Assembly: GCF_000011185.1 (NCBI RefSeq)
Contig: NC_002689.2
Location: 806,001 to 870,000 of the forward strand
Direction of reading: 5' to 3'
DNA: 64,000 bases
DNA from: Thermoplasma volcanium GSS1
Lineage (GTDB): Archaea > Thermoplasmatota > Thermoplasmata > Thermoplasmatales > Thermoplasmataceae
Part shown: piece by piece, positions 44,702-54,768 of the stretch
How the letters are laid out: each line of letters begins with the position of its first letter
Numbering within the stretch: the stretch's first letter is position 1
The notes under the pieces: generated by a model
The model's input: only the letters and a program-made list of their open reading frames with translations
The model's database searches: none
Told to the model about the DNA's origin: nothing
Translations under genes and position numbers: made by a program

Positions 44702-47338
44702 TCAGCGTGTTATAGATAGCTCTTTATGATCGACAATCACATAGGAAAGTTTGTCATTTCCTTCGGCATCCGTGTGCAGTAGATCGTGCAGTATTTGTTT
44801 AGACTTTCCAGATGGGGAGATGGCTGTATACCTAAACTTCGTACCAACCCTGCTCTCAATTATGACTTCGATACCTTTGGAGTGTGCGATCCTTGAAACT
44901 ATGTCGATATCGCTTGTTTCAGCTTCTATTGCAGGAATCTCCTTTTCCCCAAGCTTTATCGAGTTGGATTTGCGTATTTCCTCCTCTATTAGTTTTGTAC
45001 GGGCAGAGTCTAGATCTCTTTTTATCTTTGAAAGTTCTCTAACAGTATTTTCGACGAAATCGCCAGCTTGATCTATGTTCTTTTTCGATATATTTGACAC
45101 CCTGTACGCTAGATCGTAAGAATCTTCAAAGAGCTCCAAAGCCGGAACACCTGCAACGAACGTTATCCTGTATATGTTCTCTTGGATTGCTTCTATCTTC
45201 TTTATCTTAAGCACACCTATCGACGATATATTCTTTAGGTGTGTACCACCGCACCCCTCGGCATCTACCCCTTCAATTTCCACTACACGTACTTTTGGAG
45301 AAAGCGGAACGCCACCTTCAAAGAGCCTAAAACCATACTTACCTATGGCCATATACCAGTCAAGGTTCTTTACTGAAACGGGTCTCCCTTCGGTTATTAA
45401 TTCGAATATCCTATGTTCGATCTTTTTGATGGTGTCCTCATCAATTCTTTTGTAGTGGGTTATGTCAAGGTGTGATTCCGACACGTCTTTCTGAACACCG
45501 CTCTGCCATACGTGGTCTCCGAGAATATCTCTAAGAACGCCGAGAAGGAGATGCGTAGCTGTGTGGTGAACCATAAGCCTGCTTCTGCGTTCCCAGTCTA
45601 TGACGCCCTTTACACGCACGCCTTCTGGTATTTCTCCATCTAGTTTGTGAACAATAGCATTTCCGTGTTTTTGTACATCCAATACATTTATTTTTTTGCC
45701 CTTAAATTCAAAGTAGCCATGGTCTGCTGGTTGGCCGCCACCCTCTGGATAAAACGCTGTCTTGTCTAATATTACTTCGTTACCCTTTGAGTACATCACT
45801 AGGCCTGTAAATTCCCTCATTGTGGAATCATCATAATAGAGTGTCCTAGTCTCGATGTTCGGGTATACTTTTGCACTTTTCTTTAAAGCCGACTTTTTCT
45901 CATGCCTGCTTATTACCATGGCGTGAAAATTCGGAGGTATCATTACTTTCAAGCCTTTTTCAGCAGCCATAGCAGCAACAACGTCAGGGCTTATTCCATG
46001 TGAATCGTAGAGCAGAACTAGGTCATCGATGTCTATGCTTTTCTTGGTTTTCAATATCTTCTCGATGACCTGCTGGCCTCTCTTCTCTAGTTCTGAATAT
46101 TTCTGCATTTCAATGCTAAGCACGTCTTTTATAAATTCAATGGGAAGAGGTTTTACTATATCCTTTAATTCGTTGTAATTCCTCTCGATAAGGTTAATTA
46201 GGCTGCCTTTGAAACCAATATTTTTCTGTGCACGTATTGATCTCCTTATTAGCAGCCTGGCAAGATATCCAACCTTAACGTTTGACGGTATTACGAAAGC
46301 CTCGAACATATGCATAAGGGAACGGGCATGATCTATAAGGACAAATATGTCCCTTACCTTCTTCGCTTTCTCAAATCTTTCAAGAGCATTAGGGTATTTT
46401 TCACCTAAAGTAGATAGAACGAAGGCCTCGTCATAAGGTTCCCTCATGACAGAAACCCTGACAACATCAGACAAAAACTCGTTGTCAATGCTTTCTACAT
46501 AGGAATTCTCTAGTACGTAATCTATTATCTCTGGATATATCGCCTGATAAACTGTCGGTGTACCCTGGGACAACCATGTAAGCCTCTCAAGGCCGTAGCC
46601 TGTATCGACTATCTGCATATCCATCTTTGTGTATCTAGTACCTTCTATCTCTACCTCTCCTTCCTGGTCTTCTTTCATATCCATAAATACTAATGTAGCT
46701 ACTTCGAGACCGCGTACAAAAACTTCCAATGCATTTCCGGCATTTCCCCCTCCTGACCAGGGTTTTTCCTTATACGTTATTAACGATCCATCTATCCCAA
46801 GGCCATCAGTTAAAAACTCATAGGAGTACCTAACGGTTTCTTCTTTCCAATATACGAAGTCGTTTTTGCTGTTAAAAGCATCATGGCAGAGCATCTCAAA
46901 GCTAGTCAGGTGTCTGCCGGTTACACCGACAAGATCTACGTCGTTCATTCTAATACTTGGTTGTGACATTACGATGGGATTGCCCGGTGGCTTTACTATA
47001 CCCGATGTCACGTGAGGTTGAAAATCATATATGGAAGCATTAACAAGAAGTACGTCTTCTCTCCAACGCGGAACAACCGGATAAGGTTCGAGGAGCTTGT
47101 GACCTCTCTTCTCAAAGAAATCGAAGAAAGCCTTCCTCATCTCACTCAACGTATACTTCTTTGGAACAGGGGGATTGCCAATGAAGGTGTATTCGTCACA
47201 AGGAGTATCTCCGCAGGTTTCTCTCCTGCTATCAGTGGTCCAGAAATATGAGCCGCATACACGGCAGATCTTCTTTTCGAAGCCGTTGTTTTTGAAAAAT
47301 TTGAGATCGAGTTCACCTGTCTGTTTTTCCATCAGCAT
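44702..47338 (-). CDS. alaS: Alanyl-tRNA synthetase
   Basis: 878 residues with the archaeal AlaRS layout. An N-terminal zinc-type extension ([11 protein letters not shown] ... CGDTPC) precedes the class II catalytic core ([10 protein letters not shown]-like [22 protein letters not shown]). The editing domain has the metal ligands HHTATHLL and [10 protein letters not shown]-terminal coiled-coil and dimerisation part follow. It charges tRNA-Ala and clears mischarged Ser/Gly. The start is ATG 47338 or the third codon ATG at 47332; a TATA-like ctatttttatc near 47355-47365 fits either. No tRNA gene is nearby. Length and motifs are complete. Confidence 0.97.
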
Positions 47339-47480
47339 ATGATTTTAACGCACTATTTTTATCTTTTTGGAATCGAATTCAAATTAACAAAAATTAGATA
47401 TGGCTGATACCAACTATGCACAACTATTTTTAGATTCGCCCGCTTATTTTTGTGCTTTTCTGCAAAAGACACGATAGATA

Positions 47481-47903
47481 TCATAAGCTAAGCGAAGACA
47501 CTAATGGGGCGATTAAATCAGCTACTTTAGAAAGGAATTCTTCGTCAGCTTTATCAAACGCACCCTTAGTATCCGAATCTATGTCTATCTCGCCTATGGG
47601 TTTTCCTCCATATCTTACCGGCACCACTATCTCGGATTGCGTAGACGGGAAACAGGCCAAGTATTTTGGGTTGCTCTTCACATCGTATTCATTTACTACT
47701 TCATTTTTCAACACTGCTAAGCTACACAGCCCGTCACCGAGGTTTATGACCTCATGTTCTGTTTTTTCACCTACGAAAGCTTCTAACTTTAACTTTCGAT
47801 TCTCCATAACGTATACGCCTACCCAATCATACTTTTTATTGCTCTCTTTTAAGATCCTGCAAACTTCCTGAAGAACCTTTATGGAAAAATCATTCAAATC
47901 CAT
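47481..47903 (-). CDS. GAF-domain protein, free methionine-(R)-sulfoxide reductase-like
   Basis: 140 residues, one GAF domain. DWVGVYV, GLCSLA, YLACFPSTQSEIVVPVRYGG and GEIDIDS align by eye with free methionine-(R)-sulfoxide reductases. Two of the three family cysteines are present (C60 in GLCS and C84 in LACF); the first, which normally lies about ten residues before GLC, is missing (the region reads EHEVINLGDG). Activity with two Cys is plausible because C84 is at the position of the attacking residue, but this is inference. Small stand-alone GAF sensors are the alternative. It follows alaS closely in position but has its own upstream region. Confidence 0.75.
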   Translation of the reverse strand: MDLNDFSIKVLQEVCRILKESNKKYDWVGVYVMENRKLKLEAFVGEKTEHEVINLGDGLCSLAVLKNEVVNEYDVKSNPKYLACFPSTQSEIVVPVRYGGKPIGEIDIDSDTKGAFDKADEEFLSKVADLIAPLVSSLSL

Positions 47904-47974
47904 GAAGCCTAAATGAAAATCTGGATAAATGTTTTGCCTGAAATTTGGCTTTGATTACCATAAGGGATATTTAA

Positions 47975-48868
47975 TTATTGCTTCTTTAAGGGCTCGACTA
48001 TACCTATAACTTTCTGTAGTATCTGGCTCCTCACTAAGTCAGCATCTTCACCTTGGAAATCACCTCTTACGAGTATTATATAAGTATTTACAGTAGTCTC
48101 ATCTATCATAACGCCTATATTCCTCGCACCTGGCAGAGTTCCAACTTCATCAACTATTTTGTTGTAAATATCGTTGAAATTTATATATTTTGGAACCTCG
48201 TACCGTGCCTGGACTGTTACGCTACCGTGCCTAAGGGTTATTGCGGCTTGAATCATTATGTTGTTAGGTATCTTTACTACATCGCCAGATTCCAGAGCTA
48301 TAGAAGTATAGTTTATCGATATATCTGAAACGATGCCCCTATAAATCGATCCTTCAATAAAATCCCTGGAAAAGTACTTGGGCGGATAGGAAGGAAATGA
48401 AACTGGAAACTGCCAGGTATTGACTACTATGTGATCTCCAAGCTTAAAAGGACGGACAATAGAGAGAAAGAGCCCACCAAAAACATTTGCCAGAACACTT
48501 TGTGCGGCCAGCCCGATGATTGCGCTGAGAAATGCAGATCCCAGTATAACTGAAGAAACATCTATTCCAAGGGCAGCCAGTACTGCGAGAGAAATTATAA
48601 AGTATCCTAGGAGGCTAATTATAAACACAATGTACTTTAAATGCTTGAATTCAGAATGCAGTGAAATGAACCTCTCAACGTACTTGGTTACGATTCTTAC
48701 TATGGCATAGATAACGAGGCCTATTACGACGGCATACAATATCCTGGAAAATTTTATTGGAACAATATGGAAAAGGCTAAGCACGTAAAGAAGCGCGAGT
48801 AAAACTATGATTAACACGATCATACTGCCCACGTAGACTGCGATCGATTTTCCCTTCGCCCTGTCCAT
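47975..48868 (-). CDS. mscS: Small-conductance mechanosensitive channel (MscS family)
   Basis: 297 residues. Three to four N-terminal membrane helices end in the pore helix (LGSAFLSAIIGLAAQSVLANVFGG), which has the Gly/Ala pattern of MscS TM3, followed by the beta domain LSIVRPFKLGDHIVVN and the cytoplasmic cage. It opens under membrane tension to release solutes during osmotic downshift. The insert after HIVVN (WQFPVSFPSYPPKYFSRDF) is longer than in E. coli MscS. The N-terminal MDRAKGKS is a short basic cytoplasmic lead. The gene is separated by 72 bases from the GAF gene on the same strand. Confidence 0.92.
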   Translation of the reverse strand: MDRAKGKSIAVYVGSMIVLIIVLLALLYVLSLFHIVPIKFSRILYAVVIGLVIYAIVRIVTKYVERFISLHSEFKHLKYIVFIISLLGYFIISLAVLAALGIDVSSVILGSAFLSAIIGLAAQSVLANVFGGLFLSIVRPFKLGDHIVVNTWQFPVSFPSYPPKYFSRDFIEGSIYRGIVSDISINYTSIALESGDVVKIPNNIMIQAAITLRHGSVTVQARYEVPKYINFNDIYNKIVDEVGTLPGARNIGVMIDETTVNTYIILVRGDFQGEDADLVRSQILQKVIGIVEPLKKQ

Positions 48869-49623
48869 GCAAGTTCATTGTTCCATTGATATATAGTCTT
48901 TCTGAAATACTCTGTAATTTTAGAATGTTCATTATCAATTTTTTGTTGATTTTTAATGGAACGACCCCAAGTGAAACTATAATGAATCATGAAACAGTGT
49001 AGGTAGATTCAACATAAGTTAACTGCAACAGCTGTGTATGCATACAAGGACATAATTCGGAATTTTCTACCATCTTATAAATAAAGATGCTCATGCACGA
49101 ATTTACTGATAGCGGTTAACCTTACGATATATTATGATCGATAAGATCATTGCATCAATTAATTCTGGATTAAAGGATGCTTATAATGAAGTTAAAAAAT
49201 AAGGTGGGCCTTCGCATTATTATTTATAGGTAATCAATAAAACAGTCCTGCTTGTTAAAATCTACAGACAAAATATGAAAGAAACAGAAAATAATCGTAC
49301 CGTATATGGAGAAACTAATGTTACCGCATGCTATTGTTTTAAGATCATCTATGATAAGCTTATTTTTCCTATATGTAATGTTTGGTATATTGATCGATAG
49401 CATGGATGGGGCACAATGCAGTATTGAAATGTGATTCGTTTAGTATTTTTATAGATAGAAATGTAAATAGATCGACGAACACAAAGAAAGGTCTTCGTAC
49501 ATGTCCGAAAAGATTCTTTAAAGCCTCGTTTAAGTAAAGATGTAAATCAGTCAAAAGATTCGGAAAGTATTACAGGAAGTCAAACGTCAACGGACATTTG
49601 ACAAAGCCAAAAAATCGGACTAT
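48869..49623. other. Gene-poor stretch with two very short reading frames
   Basis: 755 bases without a standard gene. A 22-codon frame at 49134-49202 (MIDKIIASINSGLKDAYNEV...) is amphipathic and ends in KK; its status is unknown. A 42-codon frame at 49306-49434 is described separately. A TATA-like cttataaataa is at about 49075. A reverse-strand frame at 49369-49554 is the antisense of the 42-codon frame and of AT-rich sequence, and I do not regard it as real. Confidence 0.4.
49306..49434 (+). pseudogene. Short membrane-type reading frame, possibly a truncated MFS N-terminus
   Basis: 42 codons from ATG 49306 encode MEKLMLPHAIVLRSSMISL followed by one hydrophobic helix and the sequence GILIDSMDGAQCSIEM, then a stop. 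The helix followed by a D-S-M-D-G turn is reminiscent of the first helix and loop of sugar/organic-acid MFS carriers, which would make it a truncated remnant. A genuine single-helix small protein is the alternative. No family match can be confirmed by eye and there is no strong promoter. Confidence 0.3.
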
Positions 49624-50916
49624 TCATCTCTGGCGTGGCACCCCACCAGATGGGAGCCCAGAAAATACTCTGCTTAGTATGCCGATAAATGGGTTAGGTC
49701 TGCCCCTTCTTGCTTCCGGCTCCTTAAGACCAAGGAAAAGAAAAGAAGATGTAAATCTACCTGCGGCTATAATCGTAAATGTGATCGCAACTGCAGCGTG
49801 TAGGGGTAGATAACCCAGGAAGTTACTGAGGATAAGCCCACCAGACATCGAACCAGCGAAATATATTATACCGTTGAACCCATTTATTATTGATATGTAC
49901 TCTCCTCTATGTCCCTCAGGAACGATATCCATGAGGTATGAGTTCATGACAACATTTTGAAGGCCAGAGGCTATGCCGGAGTACACCTCCATGCCCATGA
50001 ACTCAAGGAAATTGGAGAAATATCCATACATTAGAGGGATAAAACCAAGCATTATCCTATTAGCAAAAATTAAGGGTACTCTATTTATACGATCCGCAAG
50101 ATTCCCTACAGCCCTTTGAATAAGCATTGTAAAGACTATATTGGTAGCGGTTAAAGCAGATACCATTGGCAGTGAAAAGTGCATTACTGATACTATGGTT
50201 ATAGGAAATATAGGCCAAGCCATTGACCAGAAAAACCCCTGTACATTCATTGCCATGAAGTAATTGAAAAAGTATCTGTTATTTCTTGCCTCAGAAACAG
50301 TACGTATTATATTTTTGGTTAATACGGTCTTTCTTCGAACCTCTTTTACCTTCGATATGAGTATAGCGGAGGCTATATACGATACCGAACCAAGTGAAAA
50401 TGGAACTACGAGCTGATCCCTGGAAATCCCATGAAGTAGAAATACCATAGCAAGAAGCGAGATGAGGTTCCCTGTTCCAGATATGTTATTTATGTAGGAT
50501 AAAAACGATCCTCTCGATCCATAGCGGGAAATATCCGTGAGCAGGCTAAACCAGTTTACAGCGATCATTGCTGATATTAGCGACATAATAGAGTAGCTGA
50601 TTATCAATTCGTATGGCGTTCTTATGAAAGCCATAAGAATCCAGTTTATTGCCAGTGCTATGCTCGCTGCAAATATCCATGGCCTTCGATATCCCGTTCT
50701 ATCGCTCAGCCTGCCCCAGAACAATTGGCCTGCGTTGCTAAGAGAATTCGAGAAGGCCTGGAGCATGCCCATCTCTATCGGTGATGAACCTAACAATACT
50801 CCATATACACCTATGTATGAAGAGGCTGTGTTGGCTCCAAATGATACCAGAAAGGCCCTCAGATTTATGATCAAAGAGTTCTTTGCGGCATTGTCTTGGC
50901 CAACGAGTTTTTTCAT
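49624..50916 (-). CDS. MFS transporter of unknown substrate
   Basis: 430 residues with 12 predicted helices. Motif A is FWGRLSDRTGYRRPW after helix 2, and a second-half copy reads RAVGNLADRINRVPLIFANR. The N-terminal IINLRAFLVSFGANTASSYIGVYGVLLGSSP resembles the YxxG-rich first helix of archaeal sugar/drug-type MFS proteins. No subfamily is clear. It is divergent from polB across 130 bases. The C-terminus ends ...GLPSGGVPRQR, a short basic tail. The start ATG at 50914-50916 is the first sensible one. Confidence 0.83.
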   Translation of the reverse strand: MKKLVGQDNAAKNSLIINLRAFLVSFGANTASSYIGVYGVLLGSSPIEMGMLQAFSNSLSNAGQLFWGRLSDRTGYRRPWIFAASIALAINWILMAFIRTPYELIISYSIMSLISAMIAVNWFSLLTDISRYGSRGSFLSYINNISGTGNLISLLAMVFLLHGISRDQLVVPFSLGSVSYIASAILISKVKEVRRKTVLTKNIIRTVSEARNNRYFFNYFMAMNVQGFFWSMAWPIFPITIVSVMHFSLPMVSALTATNIVFTMLIQRAVGNLADRINRVPLIFANRIMLGFIPLMYGYFSNFLEFMGMEVYSGIASGLQNVVMNSYLMDIVPEGHRGEYISIINGFNGIIYFAGSMSGGLILSNFLGYLPLHAAVAITFTIIAAGRFTSSFLFLGLKEPEARRGRPNPFIGILSRVFSGLPSGGVPRQR

Positions 50917-51054
50917 TCTTTTGCCTTAACTGGAGAGAAGAATTAACAACAATAAAAATCTTCATTTCTGAATTTGATGATACTCGAGAATCGGGAAAGT
51001 TTAAATATTAATCGAACATAATTTAATTCCGTATATAGGGAAGAAGGATTGCAA

Positions 51055-53451
51055 ATGCAAGTCGACATTAGAATAGTGTCTGCCTCCTATAGGCAGAGTG
51101 ATGTTGCGGTGGAGATCTTTGGCCGATCCAGAGAAGGTAAGTCTGTAAGCGCCCTCTTCTTTGGCTTCAAGCCTTACTTTGATGTGGTCGAGCCGGATAA
51201 TGAATATCTGTCGTCCATAAGGAATGATGATGAGTATGTAAAGGAAGAAGACAAGGTGCTATGGGTTCATGGTTCGATGCATAACGTCAAAAGGATATAC
51301 ATAAGGTCGCCCTGGAAAGTGCCAGAATATAGACGAAGGTGCCCTTTTGAGGTCTTGGCCGCCGATATTCCTTTCCATCATAGGTTCATATACGATTTTG
51401 ACCTCGGAGCTTGCGTAAGGATAACCGGTGAAGACATAAGTGGTACAGAGGGAAATTTTACCACAGATCTTGTTTTGAAGATAGATAAAATAGAGAATAT
51501 ACCTGACTTCAACGTCAACTTGAAAGTTCTGAGCTTTGACGTTGAAAATGAAATTAATAGGGAGAACGTAGAGGATTACGGAAAGATACTTGTAATAGGA
51601 TATTCCATAATGTTCGGCGATATACAAAAGAAAGGGGAAATACACGGGGACGAAAAAGAGATATTATATCGGTTCATCGATCTGATAAGAGCCGAAGATC
51701 CTGACGTTATAACTGGATACAATATAGACGGATACGACATGCTTGTTATACAAAGGAGAATGGAGCAGTACGGTATACACCTAAATTTAGGGAGAGATGG
51801 ATCAGTCCCAAGGAGAATAATGGATCAATTCTGGAGGGTTCACGGAAGGCTTATAAGTGATACGTGGTGGAATGTGAAGAAGATACTCCATCCAAAACAT
51901 GAATCGCTCGATTATATAGCTATGAAGTTGCTTGGCGAAGGAAAAGATTCTATAGACAGGCTGAACATAGAGGCGGAATGGCAGAAAAGACAGGATGAGG
52001 TTATATCGTACTGCATTAAGGATGCTGATCTTACTCTTCGCATATTCGAAAAGTTACGCGTCCTAGAGAGATTAATGTTCATGAGTACTGTAACAAAACT
52101 TCCCCTGGACGATGTTGCTAACGCAGGTACGAGCAACTATGTCGATTCTATACTGATAAGGGCAGCCGATAGGGAAAACATAGGCGTGCCTATGAACGCA
52201 CACAACTTAAAGGAGGACGAAATACAAGGGGGTTACGTTCACACCATAGGGGCCGGCCTGTATTCCAACGTCATAGTCCTTGACTTTAAAAGTATGTATC
52301 CCTCTATGATCATTAAGTATAACGTTTGCTTTACTACTCTTGATCCAAAGGGCGAAATAGTATCCCCGACAGGCATAAGATTCTTGTCGCCTGAAAAGAA
52401 AAAGGGGCTAATCCCAAGGATTCTGCAAGAACTCATGGCTGACAGGGATGACGTCAAGAAGAGGATGAAAGAGGCAAAGAGCGAAGATGAGCGTTTATTC
52501 TACGATGGCATACAAAATGCAATCAAGGTATTGATGAATACATTCTACGGCGTCCTTGCCTCATCCTTCTACCGCTTTACAGATCCGAAAATCGGAAGTG
52601 CGATAACAGCTTTTGCTAGAGAAACGATAAAACACATAATAGATGTTTTGGAAAGCAGCGGCCACAGGGTAATATACGGGGATACAGATAGCGTGTTTGT
52701 TGAATCAGGGGACGTAAGGCAGGAAGACGCTATAAAAACCGGTAAAGAACTCAGCCAGAAGCTGTCAGAGGAAGAGGGCCTTACACTGGATTTCCAGATG
52801 GTTCTAGATCCATTTTTTTCACACGGCGCTAAGAAAAGGTACGCTGGAAAGTGCGTCTATCCAGAGGACATGAAGGGAGAGATAATAATAAAGGGTTACG
52901 AAGTTCGAAGGACAGATTCCTTTGATTTACAGAGTACTGCCCTTTCGAAGGTGATCGATTTCATACTCGATCGCGATGTTCAGGGTGCAATAAATTACGC
53001 CGACGATCTGGTGAAAAAGGTACGCAATGGTGATCCGTCCATAGATATCGAGAGCCTCGTAATTTCTAGAACTGTTAAGGACTTTTCATCCTACAAGGCA
53101 AATACCGATTCACTTGCAAATATCAGGGCGGCCAGAAAGCTCATAGAAAGGGGCGAAACATTTGTGCCGGGCATGAAGGTATCGTGGATAGTAACGAACG
53201 GCAAAAAGACCCCGCAGGAAGTTGAACCGTACATATATGGCTCTAAGTTGGAGTCTAAACCAGACTGGGACTACTATGCTAAAAGGTTATCAGAAACCCT
53301 AAATAGGGTTATAGATGTATTCAGAAAAGATATGGTCCAAGGCAATAGGATAAGCAGCCTAGATTCGTTTTCTTCTAAAAAAACTGAAGAACCGGCAAAA
53401 AATAAGCCTGAAAAGAGGAACACAAGCACACTAGACAGCTTTTTCTCCTAA
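51055..53451 (+). CDS. polB: Family B DNA polymerase
   Basis: About 798 residues. Exonuclease motifs: Exo I FDVENE near residue 161, Exo II GYNIDGYD, Exo III YCIKDADLT. Polymerase motifs: A DFKSMYPSMI near 411, B KVLMNTFYGVLASSFYRF near 492, C YGDTDSVF near 543. All catalytic Asp residues are present, so it should be an active proofreading polymerase. The C-terminus has two PCNA-binding-like motifs, SSLDSFSS and STLDSFFS, the latter at the very end as expected for a PIP box. The frame extends to TTG 51049; ATG 51055 is the natural start. No intein interrupts motifs A or C, which are common insertion sites in archaea. Confidence 0.95.
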   Translation: MQVDIRIVSASYRQSDVAVEIFGRSREGKSVSALFFGFKPYFDVVEPDNEYLSSIRNDDEYVKEEDKVLWVHGSMHNVKRIYIRSPWKVPEYRRRCPFEVLAADIPFHHRFIYDFDLGACVRITGEDISGTEGNFTTDLVLKIDKIENIPDFNVNLKVLSFDVENEINRENVEDYGKILVIGYSIMFGDIQKKGEIHGDEKEILYRFIDLIRAEDPDVITGYNIDGYDMLVIQRRMEQYGIHLNLGRDGSVPRRIMDQFWRVHGRLISDTWWNVKKILHPKHESLDYIAMKLLGEGKDSIDRLNIEAEWQKRQDEVISYCIKDADLTLRIFEKLRVLERLMFMSTVTKLPLDDVANAGTSNYVDSILIRAADRENIGVPMNAHNLKEDEIQGGYVHTIGAGLYSNVIVLDFKSMYPSMIIKYNVCFTTLDPKGEIVSPTGIRFLSPEKKKGLIPRILQELMADRDDVKKRMKEAKSEDERLFYDGIQNAIKVLMNTFYGVLASSFYRFTDPKIGSAITAFARETIKHIIDVLESSGHRVIYGDTDSVFVESGDVRQEDAIKTGKELSQKLSEEEGLTLDFQMVLDPFFSHGAKKRYAGKCVYPEDMKGEIIIKGYEVRRTDSFDLQSTALSKVIDFILDRDVQGAINYADDLVKKVRNGDPSIDIESLVISRTVKDFSSYKANTDSLANIRAARKLIERGETFVPGMKVSWIVTNGKKTPQEVEPYIYGSKLESKPDWDYYAKRLSETLNRVIDVFRKDMVQGNRISSLDSFSSKKTEEPAKNKPEKRNTSTLDSFFS

Positions 53452-53713
53452 GCGACTGTTTCGACTTACGAAAATCGAAATAATAAGGGGTGCATCCTCA
53501 CTTTGTGGATAAAACTTAGTATATTTCTGAATTACAGGCCTCCGAATCTTCCCGAAATGATCTAAATTCATCGCTTTCATATTTTATCTGCTAAAAAAAT
53601 AAGGTCTATTGATTAAAAACATAGCGAATTCGAATACTTTTTCCTAATTTGATATGGTGTGGCTTTTATTGTCTTATATGGAAAAATAAAATTTTCGACA
53701 TTATATACGGTAT

Positions 53714-54619
53714 TTAAATAATGCCCATGTTTTTTAATACTGCATATCCGGAGATGATGTCTTCCAACCCAATACCCATAGACTTGAACACCGTTCTATG
53801 GAATTTTGAGTATCTAGTTGGATCGACAGCTACATCCTTGAGTTCGATCGGTTTGCCGCCTAATTTTACGTATTCCGATATTTCAACAGATTCTATCAAT
53901 GATTGTTCTAAGTGCTCAGTAACTACAATGTTTGCATCAGAGAGAACGGCTGATTCGGCCTCCCGGCGATTTATATAGTTCGATCCAGCGAGGTTTATGT
54001 GATATTCGTCTCCAAGGTATTTCCTGTAAACAATTGGCACATTGCTATTTGTTATAGTTGTTATTGTATCTGCTCCAATTAGAGCAGCCTCAGCTGATTC
54101 TACTGCCCTTATGCTTACGCCAAATTTCTTGGATGATCTTTCAGAAAAGTTTCGCGCGTGTTCTTGATTACGCGAATATACCCTTATTTCAGTTGGATTT
54201 GCCACCTTAAGCATTCCTTCTAGCTGTGTTTCTGCTTGGAAGCCGGACCCTATAATTGCGAAAATTTCAACGTTCTTATGCAGAATTGATGTTGCATAGG
54301 CAGTTACTGCACCTGTTCGGATCTGCCCCAGCCTGTTGGCTTCTATAATTGCTAGAAGTTCGTCAGCTGCGGTATCAAAAAGCACAACTACGAATTTTGC
54401 TCCATTCCGAGTTGCATAATAGGACTTCAAACCAGATATATGATATTTTTCCATTGCAGCTGGCATAGTATTAAGTACTCCATCTTGAGAAAATGTCCTA
54501 ACTCGCGTCGAAGAATAGGCACGGCCTTTCCCATATTCCTCAAAAGCTTCACGGACAGCGTTAATTGCGGCTTTCATATCAAAATTCTTATCCACGTCAT
54601 CTTCAGTAACGTAATACAT
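53714..54619 (-). CDS. Ornithine cyclodeaminase / mu-crystallin family enzyme
   Basis: 301 residues, NAD(P)-dependent. NQNxQ-like IRTGAVTAYATSIL, the Rossmann motif IFAIIGSGFQAETQLEGML, and NLAGSNYINRREAE are family signatures. Members include ornithine cyclodeaminase, archaeal alanine dehydrogenase, ketimine reductases and others, and the sequence does not separate them by eye. It starts with MYYVTEDDVDK, typical of the family. It is a single gene, divergent from the SIS-domain gene across 149 bases, and converges on polB with a 262-base gap that holds only a short TTTCGA/TCGAAA dyad just after the polB stop. Confidence 0.85.
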   Translation of the reverse strand: MYYVTEDDVDKNFDMKAAINAVREAFEEYGKGRAYSSTRVRTFSQDGVLNTMPAAMEKYHISGLKSYYATRNGAKFVVVLFDTAADELLAIIEANRLGQIRTGAVTAYATSILHKNVEIFAIIGSGFQAETQLEGMLKVANPTEIRVYSRNQEHARNFSERSSKKFGVSIRAVESAEAALIGADTITTITNSNVPIVYRKYLGDEYHINLAGSNYINRREAESAVLSDANIVVTEHLEQSLIESVEISEYVKLGGKPIELKDVAVDPTRYSKFHRTVFKSMGIGLEDIISGYAVLKNMGII

Positions 54620-54768
54620 AAATCATGAATACTTCATTTAAAATAACACTATCTTATGATAAGCGTACCAATAGAGGTCGAAATTGACCCTCATAAATAT
54701 AGAGAGGGCTATATTTGTATTTTCTACGATAAAAGAATTTTTAAATGTTATAACCTAATGCACGCAAG

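Noticed and set aside
47452-47871. 139-codon forward frame
   Set aside because: Antisense of the GAF-domain gene; the GAF protein is supported by family motifs, this frame by none.
49369-49554. 61-codon reverse frame
   Set aside because: Overlaps AT-rich sequence antisense to the 42-codon frame and has no family resemblance or promoter.
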